Shown piece after piece: positions 1 to 11,130 of a stretch of DNA of 35,000 nucleotides; within the stretch, counting starts at the first letter, position 1; each line of letters opens with the position of its first letter. The translations under genes and the position numbers were made by a program. The notes beneath the pieces are model-generated. The model worked only from the letters and a program-made list of their open reading frames with translations, had not been told where the DNA came from and did not search any database. The DNA is from Glandiceps talaboti (Eukaryota > Hemichordata > Enteropneusta > Spengelidae), in the NCBI RefSeq assembly GCF_964340395.1, contig NC_135556.1, positions 8,272,501-8,307,500 on the forward strand, given 5' to 3'.

Positions 1-197
1 AAGAGTAATTGAAAGTAATGGTGAGGTGAGATTGTCATTATTCTAAACAAAAAAAAAACCTGAAAGGTTTCACATATTCGTTCATTCTGAGCGAGAGTTT
101 TGAACCGTTGAATAACTTGAATTTTACAACATTTGTTTATGTTGAAATTGCTACTTGAGAGGAATTCGTGTCTGACAAGTAGATATGAGTGCATTGT

Positions 198-200
<3 letters not shown>

Positions 201-283
<83 letters not shown>

Positions 284-300
284 TCAGTCAGTCAGTCAGT
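201..300. repeat. (GA)n microsatellite followed by (CAGT)n
   Basis: A pure GA tract of about 39 units runs from 201 to 279 and passes directly into about five CAGT units. Both strands are open through it (Arg-Glu or Ser-Leu repeats), but this is a property of the dinucleotide and not evidence of a protein. Confidence 0.98.
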
Positions 301-456
301 CACACATATACAAAAACTACACAGTCATGTCAGCAACATACATACTTCACGAAGAAATTGAACCAGGTTTGACTGGAAGAATGCAATCACTGGCGATTCA
401 CTTTGCCTATGCACACATATACACCAATTCACGGCATCTCTTTCTCCATTCCCACT

Positions 457-821
<365 letters not shown>

Positions 822-1074
822 TTAAGTGTCTTATTGCTCACTACTTTGCTTGAAAGTTTTTTTTCAAAATGTCAATGATACATGTCAAAATAAACTGAGT
901 AAGTAATACATTACTAATGGACATAAAACACGCCACTCTGTGTTCTGATAAACAACAACGTAACGTTATCTTTGTAAAGTACACTATGATTCTTGTAGAT
1001 AGTATAATTTATTAGATTCAATGTACTGATCGAAATAACGATATTCAATGAAGCAGTGTTTCTCTCATTAACAA

Positions 1075-1804
1075 ACACCTGCGTAACAGTAATTACAAAT
1101 AAATGACATTAATATTTATAGGCTGTGAAATCTCGTGTGGTGTTCATCATAAACACAGATTATATGATCCAACGAAAACGCCGCTATGAAGCAAAAACTA
1201 ACTTAAAGCTGCGCCAGCTTCTGGACTGGAGTTTTATCTGTTCGATCAGACAACAACAATATATTCACTGAAAATTGTTAAAATACCAATAATTAGACAT
1301 TGTATATGGAAATTAGGGGGCCAGAAAAATTACAGCAAAGGGTTGAAACCGCGTGATCGCATTAGGGTGCTGATTTTTGGGTGCGGACCCAAAAATCATA
1401 TTGATAGGCTTCATTCCTAGTATGTGTAAAGTCGTGATAAGGTACACAGTCATTCAATACTGTGCAGGGGTATATGGTATGATTAGGTCATTATATTGAA
1501 TAAAAGAATTTCAAAATTTTGTTTCAGTCACGTGTGCAGCTACTACTGTGGCTTATAATCCCATACACCCCTTTTAACAATCAAGTAAATAAACATGGTA
1601 AAGTGAGAGAAAAAAAATCTTAAAATAAATATCGATTTGTCATCCATATGACCACTTTCAGTTACTTATTCATTTTCAGTATGATTTGGTGAGTCAACAG
1701 CTGCACTTTGACCGTGAATGTGAGGTCTAGTTTTAATGAAGATAAGAAGACTATAATCACTGAAGTGGCATTAAGTACAGTAATTAGCAAAACACCTGCG
1801 TAAC
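1075..1804. repeat. pair of short direct repeats, 717 bp apart
   Basis: ACACCTGCGTAAC occurs at 1075-1087 and again at 1792-1804. The flanks are also similar (ATTAaCAA versus ATTAgCAAA before it, and a run matching at about two of three bases after it), so each copy is about 30 bp. They could be edges of one decayed insertion or two short interspersed fragments. No terminal inverted repeats or coding remnant was seen between them. Confidence 0.5.
1371..1398. other. perfect 12-bp-stem hairpin
   Basis: TGATTTTTGGGT (1371-1382), a GCGG loop (1383-1386) and the exact reverse complement (1387-1398). Nineteen bases past the stem is CTAG followed by T (1417-1421). Helitron 3' ends have a short hairpin shortly before a CTRR end next to a host T, so this could be such an end. 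It could equally be an isolated palindrome, and no matching Helitron 5' end was found. Confidence 0.45.
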
Positions 1805-2040
1805 GGCAATGATTGATTTTGGTGATTGACATAGGTATGGGTGTAGAATATGAGAATACTATTCCAGTACGTTAACTGTGTACAGTTTGGATTCTAGTCG
1901 ACCACTTATCATCTTACACGTAATATGTACATGTAATTATAACGAATTATCGAAAACATTTCTTACTCAATTTAAATATTGAAGTCATAGAGTGCAACTC
2001 TGTACACAGTTGGTTTTATAAACGCATAGTGGTCTGAGAT

Positions 2041-2044
<4 letters not shown>

Positions 2045-2135
<91 letters not shown>

Positions 2136-2284
2136 CAGAGACAGAGACAGAGACAGAGACAGAGACAGAGAGAGACAGAGAGAGAGATAGAGAGAGAGAG
2201 ACACACAGAGAGACATAATGACAAAGACAGAGAGACTGAAAATGTAAGAAAGCGAATGTATGTAAGAGAGAGAGATATTCTGTA

Positions 2285-2334
<50 letters not shown>
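2045..2334. repeat. compound (GA)n-(GACAGA)n ... (TG)n microsatellite
   Basis: GA dinucleotides from 2045 to about 2122, then an interrupted section with ACAGAG hexamers to about 2218. After about 65 bp of less regular sequence a TG array of about 23 units follows (2288-2334). Confidence 0.97.
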
Positions 2335-3021
<687 letters not shown>

Positions 3022-3313
3022 CTGAATCATCTTTTTATGACTTTCCTCTTTCTTATTTGCATCCCACTCCTGTGTCTCATATTGATCGTTGATGTTTGAT
3101 ATTGTCACTTGTAAAAGTATACTTTATTATCGACTTGACAAGACCAAATATAGCCTACTGCCGCTCACTATATTATTGCATCATTTCATATAGTCTTTAT
3201 TGATCTTTACTACCATCTGTTATAGTTCACATTTTATTACACGTCATTTTCCTCACTCAGCTGCGTTCAAATTTGTGCTTTGCAATCTGTAACTTTCCAA
3301 CCGTCTTTTAAAA

Positions 3314-3348
3314 CAACAGAAACAGAAACAGAAACAGAAACAAACCCA

Positions 3349-3394
<46 letters not shown>

Positions 3395-3491
3395 AATAAT
3401 AATAAGGGTGTTTACATATGAGTACCAATACAACCAACTATCAGTGTTTTTCACATTTTTTCCTGGCAATCTTCATCTTCCGAACCGTCTT

Positions 3492-3538
<47 letters not shown>

Positions 3539-3539
3539 A
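3314..3539. repeat. two (CAA)n arrays with (AACAGA)n
   Basis: AACAGA hexamers (about 3314-3343), CAA units (3350-3392) grading into ATA units (to 3404), then about 85 bp of ordinary sequence and a second CAA array (3491-3538). The sequence before each array is alike (TTCCAACCGTCTT near 3295 and TTCCGAACCGTCTT near 3477), so the two arrays may come from a local duplication of about 180 bp. Confidence 0.93.
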
Positions 3540-3884
3540 GTCACAAACATTTCTTTGTATTCAGTTAATGTCTTCTTTATGACTTAATTTATTCAAATAT
3601 TTTGTTGATAATTATACGCTTATTAGTATTTGGTGAGTGATGAGATTTGACACTTTGCTTTGAGCTTGTGAATAACGAGATGATTACGTTGTCATGACTA
3701 CCAATGTCTTTAAGAAATCACGACAGTTTCTTTCCTAAATTAATGCCTTTGCAATTACACAGGATGTCTCCAACCCATGGCCACTACGTACAATATAAAA
3801 AAAGTATTCGTCTGTTTTCCTTCGTTTGTCTCTTGATATGTTGCAATGTTGTTTGAGCAAATACTTAATAATACGAAGAAACCT
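3540..3884. other. stretch without a recognisable gene
   Basis: No coding or repeat signal of its own. It lies just past the 3' side of the decayed LINE on the minus strand and may contain unrecognisable LINE tail sequence. Confidence 0.5.
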
Positions 3885-4750
3885 AAGTGATGACAACTTC
3901 TGTCTGCTAAGTTCACCAAGTGCAGCAAGATTTACTAGTATTCCTACTAACTTTTAGAATTATATTTACAGTAGGAAGAACGGAGTCGACCTTTTCGATT
4001 TCGGACCTTTTCGATTTCGTAGAATCCCCATATCCGAGCTCGCTGCCATACAACAGAACAGGGAGAATTTTACAATCGAAAATTTTCATACCAATGTTAA
4101 CATTTGTATTTTTGTATTGGTTTTTAGTGACTTTTTAACCTTAAAGAATACACGCTTTCCCCTGGGTCGCCATATATTCCTGTGCTTTTGGACCAAAGTC
4201 CCGAACTTGAGAGTGTAATGCCAAAGGTATATACGTAGTTAAAATGAGATACTATTTCAATATGTAGACGGTCACAATACCACGTTTCATAATGCCTAAG
4301 TTTGCCTCTATTTCTGAACACAACGATTTTCGTTTTTGATGCATTCACCTTCAACTTTTATTTTTTGCAATAATGGGATAGTTTGTTTAGCTTCCTCTGT
4401 AGGCCAATTCTAGAGTCACTTGGGATAGCCAAATCATCGGCAAAAAAACCCCCAAGTATAATAGTTTTAAAGAACCTGCATAAACACTTTTATATACATC
4501 ACTCTGTAACGTTTCGCCAATATCATTAATAAATAAGTTAAACAAAAGTGGTGACAAGACTGAAACCTTTTGAACACCATTTATACATAAAAACGTCAGT
4601 AATACCTTTAGGTGTTCTCACTTAATATATGCTTTAACATTATCGTACATTGAGTTTAGTACTCTGAGCATTCGACCTTTGAACCCCATCTTCAAAAGCT
4701 TATAAACATACCACAGTAGTCAATTCTATCGCACAGTATAGCCGGGTTTT
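3885..4750 (-). pseudogene. decayed non-LTR retrotransposon (LINE) reverse transcriptase fragment
   Basis: Conceptual translation of the minus strand gives, in order, recognisable LINE reverse-transcriptase segments: a degraded motif A region (near 4745), a KLLKMGFKGRML segment (near 4700), SPLLFNLFINDI (near 4520-4550), the catalytic box FADDLA (codons over 4427-4447, two Asp at 4433-4438), the SKTKIVVFRNRG segment (near 4310-4345), and a C-terminal piece ILPVLLYGSE (near 4030-4060). The reading frame is broken: there are stops near 4745 and after AYIK, a frame change between the FINDI and FADD parts, and a TAA just before the KVNASKTK segment where relatives usually have Trp. Further frame changes follow below 4240. 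Both catalytic aspartates remain but the copy cannot encode an active enzyme. The order of motifs is that of non-LTR polymerases; I do not assign a clade. No endonuclease domain, 5' end or poly-A tail was seen, so it is a truncated internal fragment. Confidence 0.88.
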
Positions 4751-4847
4751 ATGCTTCGAGATTGCAGTACCTAAATAAACTAACATATGAATAAACTGCC
4801 GCGTGATATGTTGCAATGACAAATTATTTTTTCCAATAGTGTCATTA

Positions 4848-4902
4848 CCTCCCGTAAGGGTACGGAGGTATTAAAAGGGGAATGTATGTCTGTGTGTCTG
4901 TG

Positions 4903-4961
<59 letters not shown>

Positions 4962-5973
4962 GTCATCATTTTCTAAAAAATCGGCTGGCTCAATTGTAAT
5001 GAAATTTGGAATATATAATTTTTAGGGTAATGGCTAGACCTGATTAGGTTTTGAGCCAGATCTGTTAATGTTTAATGAGAGAAATTTGCATATTAATGAA
5101 ATCAACTAATTACACAATATCTTAAGACTGTATGCTTCAATTTCAATATAATTTAGTGTATTCGTTAAACATAACAACATACATTTGTCCTATAAAATTT
5201 GTTGATGTACCTTACAGCGTTAACGAATAATTTGCATAATTAATTATTTTTGGTAATTAGGCTATATCTTAAGAATGCATACTTCAATTTCAATATAATT
5301 CAGTACACACGTCAACCATAATAATCGCATATGTCCTGTAAAGCTTGTTGATGTACCGTTCAGTGTTAATGAATAATTTGCATAATTAATGATTTTCGGT
5401 AATTAGGCTATATCTTAAGACTGCATACTTCAATTTCAATACAATTTAGTACATACGTTAAACATAACAGAGTGCATATCTCCTATAAAAGTTGTTGATT
5501 TCGTTTGAAGATTTAGTGAATAATTTGCATAATTAATGATTTTCGGTAATTAGGCTACATCTTAAGACTGCATACTTAAATTTCAATACAATTTAGTACA
5601 TACATTAACCATAACAAAGCGGATATGTCCTATAAAATATTTGATATAGCTTACAGTCAGTTTTAATGACAAATTTGCATAATTAATGATTTTAGGTAAC
5701 TAGGTTGTATTTTAAAAATGCAAGCTTCAAATTTCGTATAATATGGTATATATGTCAACCATAATAATACGCACCTGTCCTATGAAGTTTGTTGCTGCAA
5801 CTTTTACTTTTAATGAGTATTTTGAATAATGAACGATATTCAGTAACTAAGCAGTATCATACACTCATACATTAACCTAAGAAAGCACAATTATCCAAAA
5901 AAGGCCTGTTACCATAGTTTTCTTTTTTAGTTTAATGAGTTATTTGCATAATTAGTGATTCCCTTACGGGAGG
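4848..5973 (+). mobile_element. pearl/HINE-like non-autonomous element, copy 1
   Basis: The edges carry an inverted repeat: CCTCCCGTAAGGG (4848-4860) and CCCTTACGGGAGG (5961-5973). Inside are a GTCT microsatellite (~4897-4962), a unique segment beginning TCGGCTGGCTCAATT, and about six tandem units of ~146 bp (5084-5960). Copy 2 (29191-29988) has the same order and orientation. A tetranucleotide GTCY microsatellite followed by ~150 bp core tandem repeats is the known layout of oyster pearl, MINE-2 and related Helentron-associated elements, so I infer that class. There is no coding capacity. The similarity between the copies continues past the right edge (CATTCAGTTTAAATCTGG in both), so the true 3' end may lie a little beyond 5973. 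Confidence 0.8.
5084..5960 (+). repeat. ~146 bp tandem core repeat inside the pearl-like element, about 6 units
   Basis: The landmark AATTTGCAT(AATTAAT) recurs at about 5083, 5229, 5375, 5522, 5672, 5819 (diverged) and 5941, giving spacings of 146, 146, 147, 150, 147 and 122 bp. Each unit continues with a conserved TATCTTAAGACTGCATACTTCAA block and a CTATAAAATTTGTTGATGT block. The later units are more diverged than the first four. Most units contain the exact octamer ATTTGCAT (POU-factor consensus ATGCAAAT on the other strand) next to homeodomain-type TAAT cores. Confidence 0.9.
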
Positions 5974-5989
5974 CATTCAGTTTAAATCT

Positions 5990-6486
5990 GGTTTTTGTTT
6001 TAAAACAATCCATAGACCTCCAAGATCTATGAACAGTCTTAGTTTCACTTGTAAGCTTCAATAATAAGAGGTTAACTGTGCCATCGATCCTCTTCGATCA
6101 CTCTCTCTCTCATGTCTAGTCAAATTGATCATATAAAGTGAAAATCTAGCTCGACCACATGCTGACAAAAGTCATGTCAGTAGTAATCCATCACATATTC
6201 CAAACCTTTATAGCACAAAGCGAAATACTTCCGCAATATGGAAATCACTAATGAATATTCATGAATCAGTATAAGCAAGACAGACAAAAGAAGCTGTCTC
6301 TTCCCTTGGCTACTAACCAAGAAGTAAAGGAGTGATGAGAGCGGTGAGAAGTGTAAACCTGGAGGGAGATATCGACGGATGTTGGCAATATGTGTGCGAC
6401 TCCCACCCACCCATTCACCCTCAGGGTAACATCACTTTGCTTAGGATTACCGTCACCATTAACATCTCGGATGTGATCGGGTTCCA
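5990..6486. other. stretch without a recognisable gene
   Basis: Frames on the minus strand (e.g. 6177-6487) have no recognisable family and no support. The palindromic motif AATGAATATTCATGAAT near 6249-6265 is shared with the foldback element at 17641-17795. Confidence 0.6.
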
Positions 6487-6724
6487 ATAGGGAACTTGCA
6501 AACCCGCCATGTTGATTGTTGCATCATGGGAAATGTGATAATAAATACTGATCAATTAGTATTGTAAACAATGTTGTTACATTGTTTGCAACCACGAATG
6601 ATCAATTCATATTTACCCTGACCATTGTGGGAGGTTTATTTTATCAGTAGCGCCAGATTAGGTATTACGATAACCACAGATAATCCCATGGTCCTTTGCG
6701 TCTTAGCATGCTCAGTCTGGATTA
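6487..6724 (+). mobile_element. MITE, copy 1 (right end lost)
   Basis: This segment is about 80% or more identical by eye to the reverse complement of 27379-27620. It starts with the same terminal sequence ATAGGGAACTTGC, runs through CATCATGGGAAATGTG and ATTAGGTATTACGATAACCACA, and ends at AGCATGCTCAGTCTGGAT. The matching right terminal repeat (GTTCCCTAT) seen in copy 2 is missing here, replaced by unrelated sequence. No coding capacity; probably a non-autonomous DNA transposon. Confidence 0.85.
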
Positions 6725-7874
6725 AAATACAGCTGTTGGTGGTAATCCACCATGTTTAATGTAGATGCATTCCTTCGATGACATTAAAATTCGTGGGTAG
6801 AACAGTTAATGGCATATAAGGTCTCCTCGAAATAAATGTTGGGGTAGGGTCACATTTGGTGTGAGATCCCACCCTATTTCTCCCACCCCTTGTAATTACT
6901 GAACGCTCCCTGGGCATAAAATCTCAGTCGATCGAGTGTGATGGAGGTGAATATGAACAAACAGCTGTGAAAACAAAAACCTGTGGTGTTTTTCTCTCGA
7001 ATGTATTGGTACTCCACAAATGACGTCATATCTGATAGGCATGTACGAATAATACATCCAGCGAAAGAACACCATTTTACTTTGAATTGATGTTTTTCTA
7101 CTTGTTTTAATATGCTTTTTATATTTCGTGGCTATTCAAATTTCTGGTGAAATACTTTTAATTGTTAAAACTGTAAATTAAAGCTTAATTGTAAACAGTG
7201 TGGGCTGACATAAAACGACAGCATAATATTTATTGAAGTTATTATTCTAAGTGGAACAGCAGTTCTAGATCTGTGTCCACAGAGATAAACATACGCGAAC
7301 GAAACTGTATGGAAACGAGGTATAATTGTTGGATTTAGCTACAGGAAATAACTGACAAGTAAAATATTGCAGAGGGAAGTTTGAACTATATTTATACTTA
7401 AATCAATACTGTAGATGTTTTAATAGTGGTGTTTAACGCTGGTAAGGTAAACCGTAGACAGTGGAGAGCTAGATTTTGTCCAGGTAAGCTAAGCTATGCT
7501 TTACCCTACCCAGTGTGATGACAAGCTTAGTATACTATACTGTACTGTAAGCCTTGCTGCAAGATTACTGTAGGAATGAGCAGAGTTATTTGATTAGTAG
7601 TATTCAATATTCGATCCGTTCAAGTGCTGTCCCTCTGTCACTTAATACGCAAATACGTGTACAGCACTGCCTTCAACTGTAAATAAAGGTAAGTTATTTT
7701 TTACGGCACTGTAATACATGTAACAAATACTCGCACCTACTAACTGTATACTGTGCAATAGGGACAATACTTTGTAGCTGTTGTCTCTAAAAGTTGACCT
7801 AAAAACATGACCAATTGAGATTTTGTAATACTTTAGTTTTACTTCTCATTAGGAGATGTAATGCGATAGGGTTG

Positions 7875-7876
<2 letters not shown>
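6725..7876. other. stretch without a recognisable gene
   Basis: No convincing coding sequence. It contains a perfect CRE palindrome TGACGTCA at 7021-7028 and two donor-like sites (CCAG|GTAAGC near 7480 and AAAG|GTAAGT near 7688). These could mark non-coding 5' exons, but nothing else supports that. Confidence 0.6.
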
Positions 7877-7914
<38 letters not shown>

Positions 7915-7932
7915 GTGGTGATGGTGGTGATG

Positions 7933-7964
<32 letters not shown>

Positions 7965-7987
7965 GATGATGATGATGTGTGTGTGTA

Positions 7988-8046
<59 letters not shown>

Positions 8047-8068
8047 GTTTGTGTTTGTGTTTGTGTTT

Positions 8069-8103
<35 letters not shown>

Positions 8104-8143
8104 TGTGTTTGTGTGTGTATGTGTGTGTGTGTGTGCGTCCGAG

Positions 8144-8187
<44 letters not shown>
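7877..8187. repeat. compound microsatellite (GAT)n-(GTCT)n-(GTGTTT/GTGTTC)n-(GT)n-(CTGT)n
   Basis: About 33 GAT units with a few GGT variants (7877-7976), then GTCT units (~7987-8043), GTGTTT units turning into a block of GTGTTC and back (8046-8111), GT units (~8111-8134) and a second tetramer array (8145-8187). His-rich, Asp-rich and Met-rich frames across it are artefacts. Confidence 0.97.
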
Positions 8188-9125
8188 ATACCCGATAATA
8201 CTAAAAAACAAGTTGGCTAAACGTAAAGAAAGATAAAACACGCCTTTGTTAATTTTCTCTACGAGAGAGGCGATCAGGATAAAAACGTAAACATGTACCA
8301 CGAAGGTCAATTCAGGCAAACTAACGAAGGTAAAATAGCAATGAACGATTAGCCGACATCTACATCGGATTGTAATCAGATTGTGTCGATGTATGTATGG
8401 ACAATTCTATTACCTAAACTTTTCCAAAGAAACGGTGAAAGGCTAGCCTAAACACCGTGTCTAAGGCGGGGTAGCATGTGTGGACCATTATGCCCACTTT
8501 CAATAAAGACAGTTCATAGGTACTGTAACAGATGGTTGAGTCAGCCCTATCAATGCTTATATCAATATTTGCATTTGCATTTTTGTCTACATGCAGTTGT
8601 CCATCTATGCATACATGAAAAACAAAGACCCTTACACAGTCAAGCAAAGCAAACCATCGAAACTTGTTACATGTATGTTAGTCTTAGCAGGACGATTTAA
8701 TACTCATGTTTGTTAACTTGACCTTTCACCTTGATCGCGATCTTGGCCAAAGTGGATATGCGCACTATCATACCTCTGCCATGCATGATTCAGTTTCAAC
8801 TTCCCTCACATTTTAGAATTTTCTCAAAAGCAAACTGAAAGACAGCCATATTTGTCATAAAAATTCACATTTTCTTCATAATTCTCGACCCAATTCACAC
8901 CCATAAAATTGAGCTTTCATCATACAACTTTTGACGTCATGACCTTTAACATTTAAGGTTGAACGGTCAAACTTTAATAGTGACTGTGTAGTTGTATGTT
9001 ATCATGTACTGCTTATCGAAATAGTCAACAAAATCTAAAGCCCTACCAGAGGCAACCACTTTGTATCTGTTTTTGTTTTAATACAACTGAACTATAAGGT
9101 TCAGTAGTGCTATAGACATGGTGAA
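8188..9125. other. stretch without a recognisable gene; part of a diverged interspersed repeat
   Basis: No coding support. Sequence near 8845-8960 (CAGCCATATTTGTCATAAA, then CCCATAAAATT and TGACCTTTAAC) resembles the segment near 23187-23315 (CAGCCACATTTGTCGTAAA ... TGACCTTTGACCT), so both may be old copies of one interspersed repeat. A perfect TGACGTCA is at 8932-8939. Confidence 0.45.
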
Positions 9126-9126
9126 C

Positions 9127-9175
<49 letters not shown>

Positions 9176-9210
9176 GCCTGCCTGTCTGTCTGTCTGTCTG
9201 TCTGTCTGTG
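9126..9210. repeat. (CTGT)n microsatellite
   Basis: About 21 CTGT units with two CCTG variants in the middle (near 9176-9183). Unlike the arrays at 4.9 and 29.2 kb, the flanks do not match the pearl-like element. Confidence 0.97.
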
Positions 9211-9460
9211 GATGACTTACACTAAAAAACCACTGTGCCGATGAGGCGTGGGCTAGGGATATAGGGATACGTACATGAAGAATTGTTGAGGATATGACGA
9301 CCAAATTAATGATTTAACAAACTAGGTTCAAAATATGAATTTTGATCAAATAGTTACATCTTGAAAAACTACAAGGTGAATGGGACTGAAATTTTGCAGA
9401 GTACTTCGAGGGGTGTCAGTCTGCAGATGTTGCCCAGAACAAAAGCCAAATGCCAGTTAT

Positions 9461-9800
9461 TTTGCAAAGATAACAACAAGGATGGATAGGTATTTGGATA
9501 CACATTAGAAAAATGAACACATATATACCTAGCAACAAAACCACGCCAACAGCAACAGCCATTGATGGTGTATGTTGCAAAGATAACAGCAGGGATTTAT
9601 AGGCAAGTGAATATACATTCAAAGATGAACTCATATATGCCTATATACTAGCAACAGGACCACACCTATAGTAACACGATGATGTATGTTGCAAAGATAA
9701 CAACACGCGTACAGATATATAGGCAAGTGGCAATACATTAAAAAATGAACTCATACATGCTTTAATAGCAATGAGACCACGCCTATAGTAACATGATGGT
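9461..9800. repeat. ~113 bp minisatellite, block 1 (3 diverged units)
   Basis: Units begin with TTGCAAAGATAACA at about 9461, 9574 and 9688 (spacings 113 and 114 bp), followed by ATATAGGCAAGTG, ATACATT, AATGAACTCATA and ACCACGCCTATAGTAACA. The period is not a multiple of three and the frame changes each unit, so the short minus-strand frames here are not genes. Confidence 0.92.
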
Positions 9801-10379
9801 GTATAAAATAGACAGAAAATGAACATTGGACTCATATTAGTTTAGGGTCACAAGCCTCTGGCCATTTATTGAAACTTTTCCAAATATATATATATTCGAG
9901 TTGAACTATTATTATATTGATTATTTGTACATATTACTGATTTGATTACATACCTTGAGACACTATGAATGCAAAACTTTACCGTTTTAGACGACCTTAC
10001 AATAGGAATTCCAAAACTTGTTATTTGAAATCAAGTTTATTTTCTGTGCCCCCTCTCGCCCCCGAGCAATGTCAGAGACATCAGACGTCACTTCAACTTC
10101 AAGAATGTTCTCGTAAATCTCATAAATGTCAGTAATATCATCGCTTACATAAACAGATGTTGTATGTATCTATCAACACGATCATACATCCTTTATGCCA
10201 ATATTAGTTACAACCCACTTCCTATACTCTGAACTTTTAACATTACTTATCCTGTGAAATAAAGTATTCTGATTTTAGGCACATAATAGTCACTCCTCTC
10301 CCTATATATATCCACTGTTCCCCACACTCTGCCCCATACAACCTGCCTTTTAATGTGCCTAGCCACATTTTGATGCAGA
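9801..10379. other. unrelated sequence between two minisatellite blocks
   Basis: About 580 bp with no similarity to the 113 bp unit. It may be an insertion that split one array. No coding signal and no clear terminal repeats. Confidence 0.55.
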
Positions 10380-10690
10380 GACCAGGATAACAATATGCGT
10401 ACGGATATATAGGCAAGTGAATATACATTCAAAAATGAACTCATACATACCTAGCAACAAGACCACGCCTATAGTAACATGATGGTGTATGTTGCAAAGA
10501 TAACAACACGCGTACGGATATATAGGCAAGTGAATATACATTCAAAAATGAACTCATACATACCTAGCAACAAGACCACGCCTATAGTAACATGATGGTG
10601 TATGTTGCAATGATAACAACACGCGTACGGATATATAGGCAAGTGAATATACATTCAAAAATGAACTATATATGCTTAGCATGCGCAATG
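10380..10690. repeat. ~113 bp minisatellite, block 2 (3 nearly identical units)
   Basis: Units with TTGCAAAGATAACAACACGCGTACGG landmarks at about 10380 (partial), 10491 and 10604 (period 113). Neighbouring units differ at very few positions, far less than in block 1, which points to recent homogenisation. A degenerate continuation with the same words (CCTAGCAAC, GCAAAGATAACAACA) runs to about 10915. Confidence 0.93.
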
Positions 10691-10916
10691 AGACCACTCT
10701 CGTGGCAATATTTAAATCGTGGTGTAAGAACAGGGGTGAATAAACATGCAGATAAACACGTTTAAAAACCTGACATATAAATGCCTAGCAACTAAGACCG
10801 TAACAACAGACAAATATCGGTGGCAATAACAAAACAAATGAGCGTAGCAATTATGGATACACACATAGCAACAACCAATAGTATATTGTGCAAAGATAAC
10901 AACAAAGATGGGTAGG
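10691..10916. repeat. degenerate tail of the 113 bp minisatellite
   Basis: Isolated words of the unit recur out of order (ATGCCTAGCAACTAAGACC near 10780, TGTGCAAAGATAACAACA near 10889), consistent with old, diverged units at the edge of an array. Confidence 0.6.
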
Positions 10917-11016
10917 AAGCAACTTGCCAAGACAGAAAATGTTCTACAAATCAACTTCTTTGAAAACTAAATCGTGTACTCAATACTTGTTCTGCAGTGC
11001 CATTGGCAATTTTTAT

Positions 11017-11130
<114 letters not shown>

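Larger units (their letters stand above)
822..2044. other. stretch without a recognisable gene
   Basis: AT-rich sequence with no convincing reading frame. It holds a perfect hairpin (1371-1398) and a 13-bp direct repeat (1075-1087 and 1792-1804), both listed separately. Confidence 0.7.

Noticed and set aside
7815-8319. His-rich, Asp-rich and Met-rich frames of 114-156 codons
   Set aside because: Translation of a GAT/GTCT compound microsatellite in different frames; unique ends are short and unremarkable.
9416-10654. Series of similar ~60-codon minus-strand proteins (MYIHLPIYPYAC-type)
   Set aside because: They come from a 113 bp minisatellite whose period is not divisible by three, so frames break at every unit.
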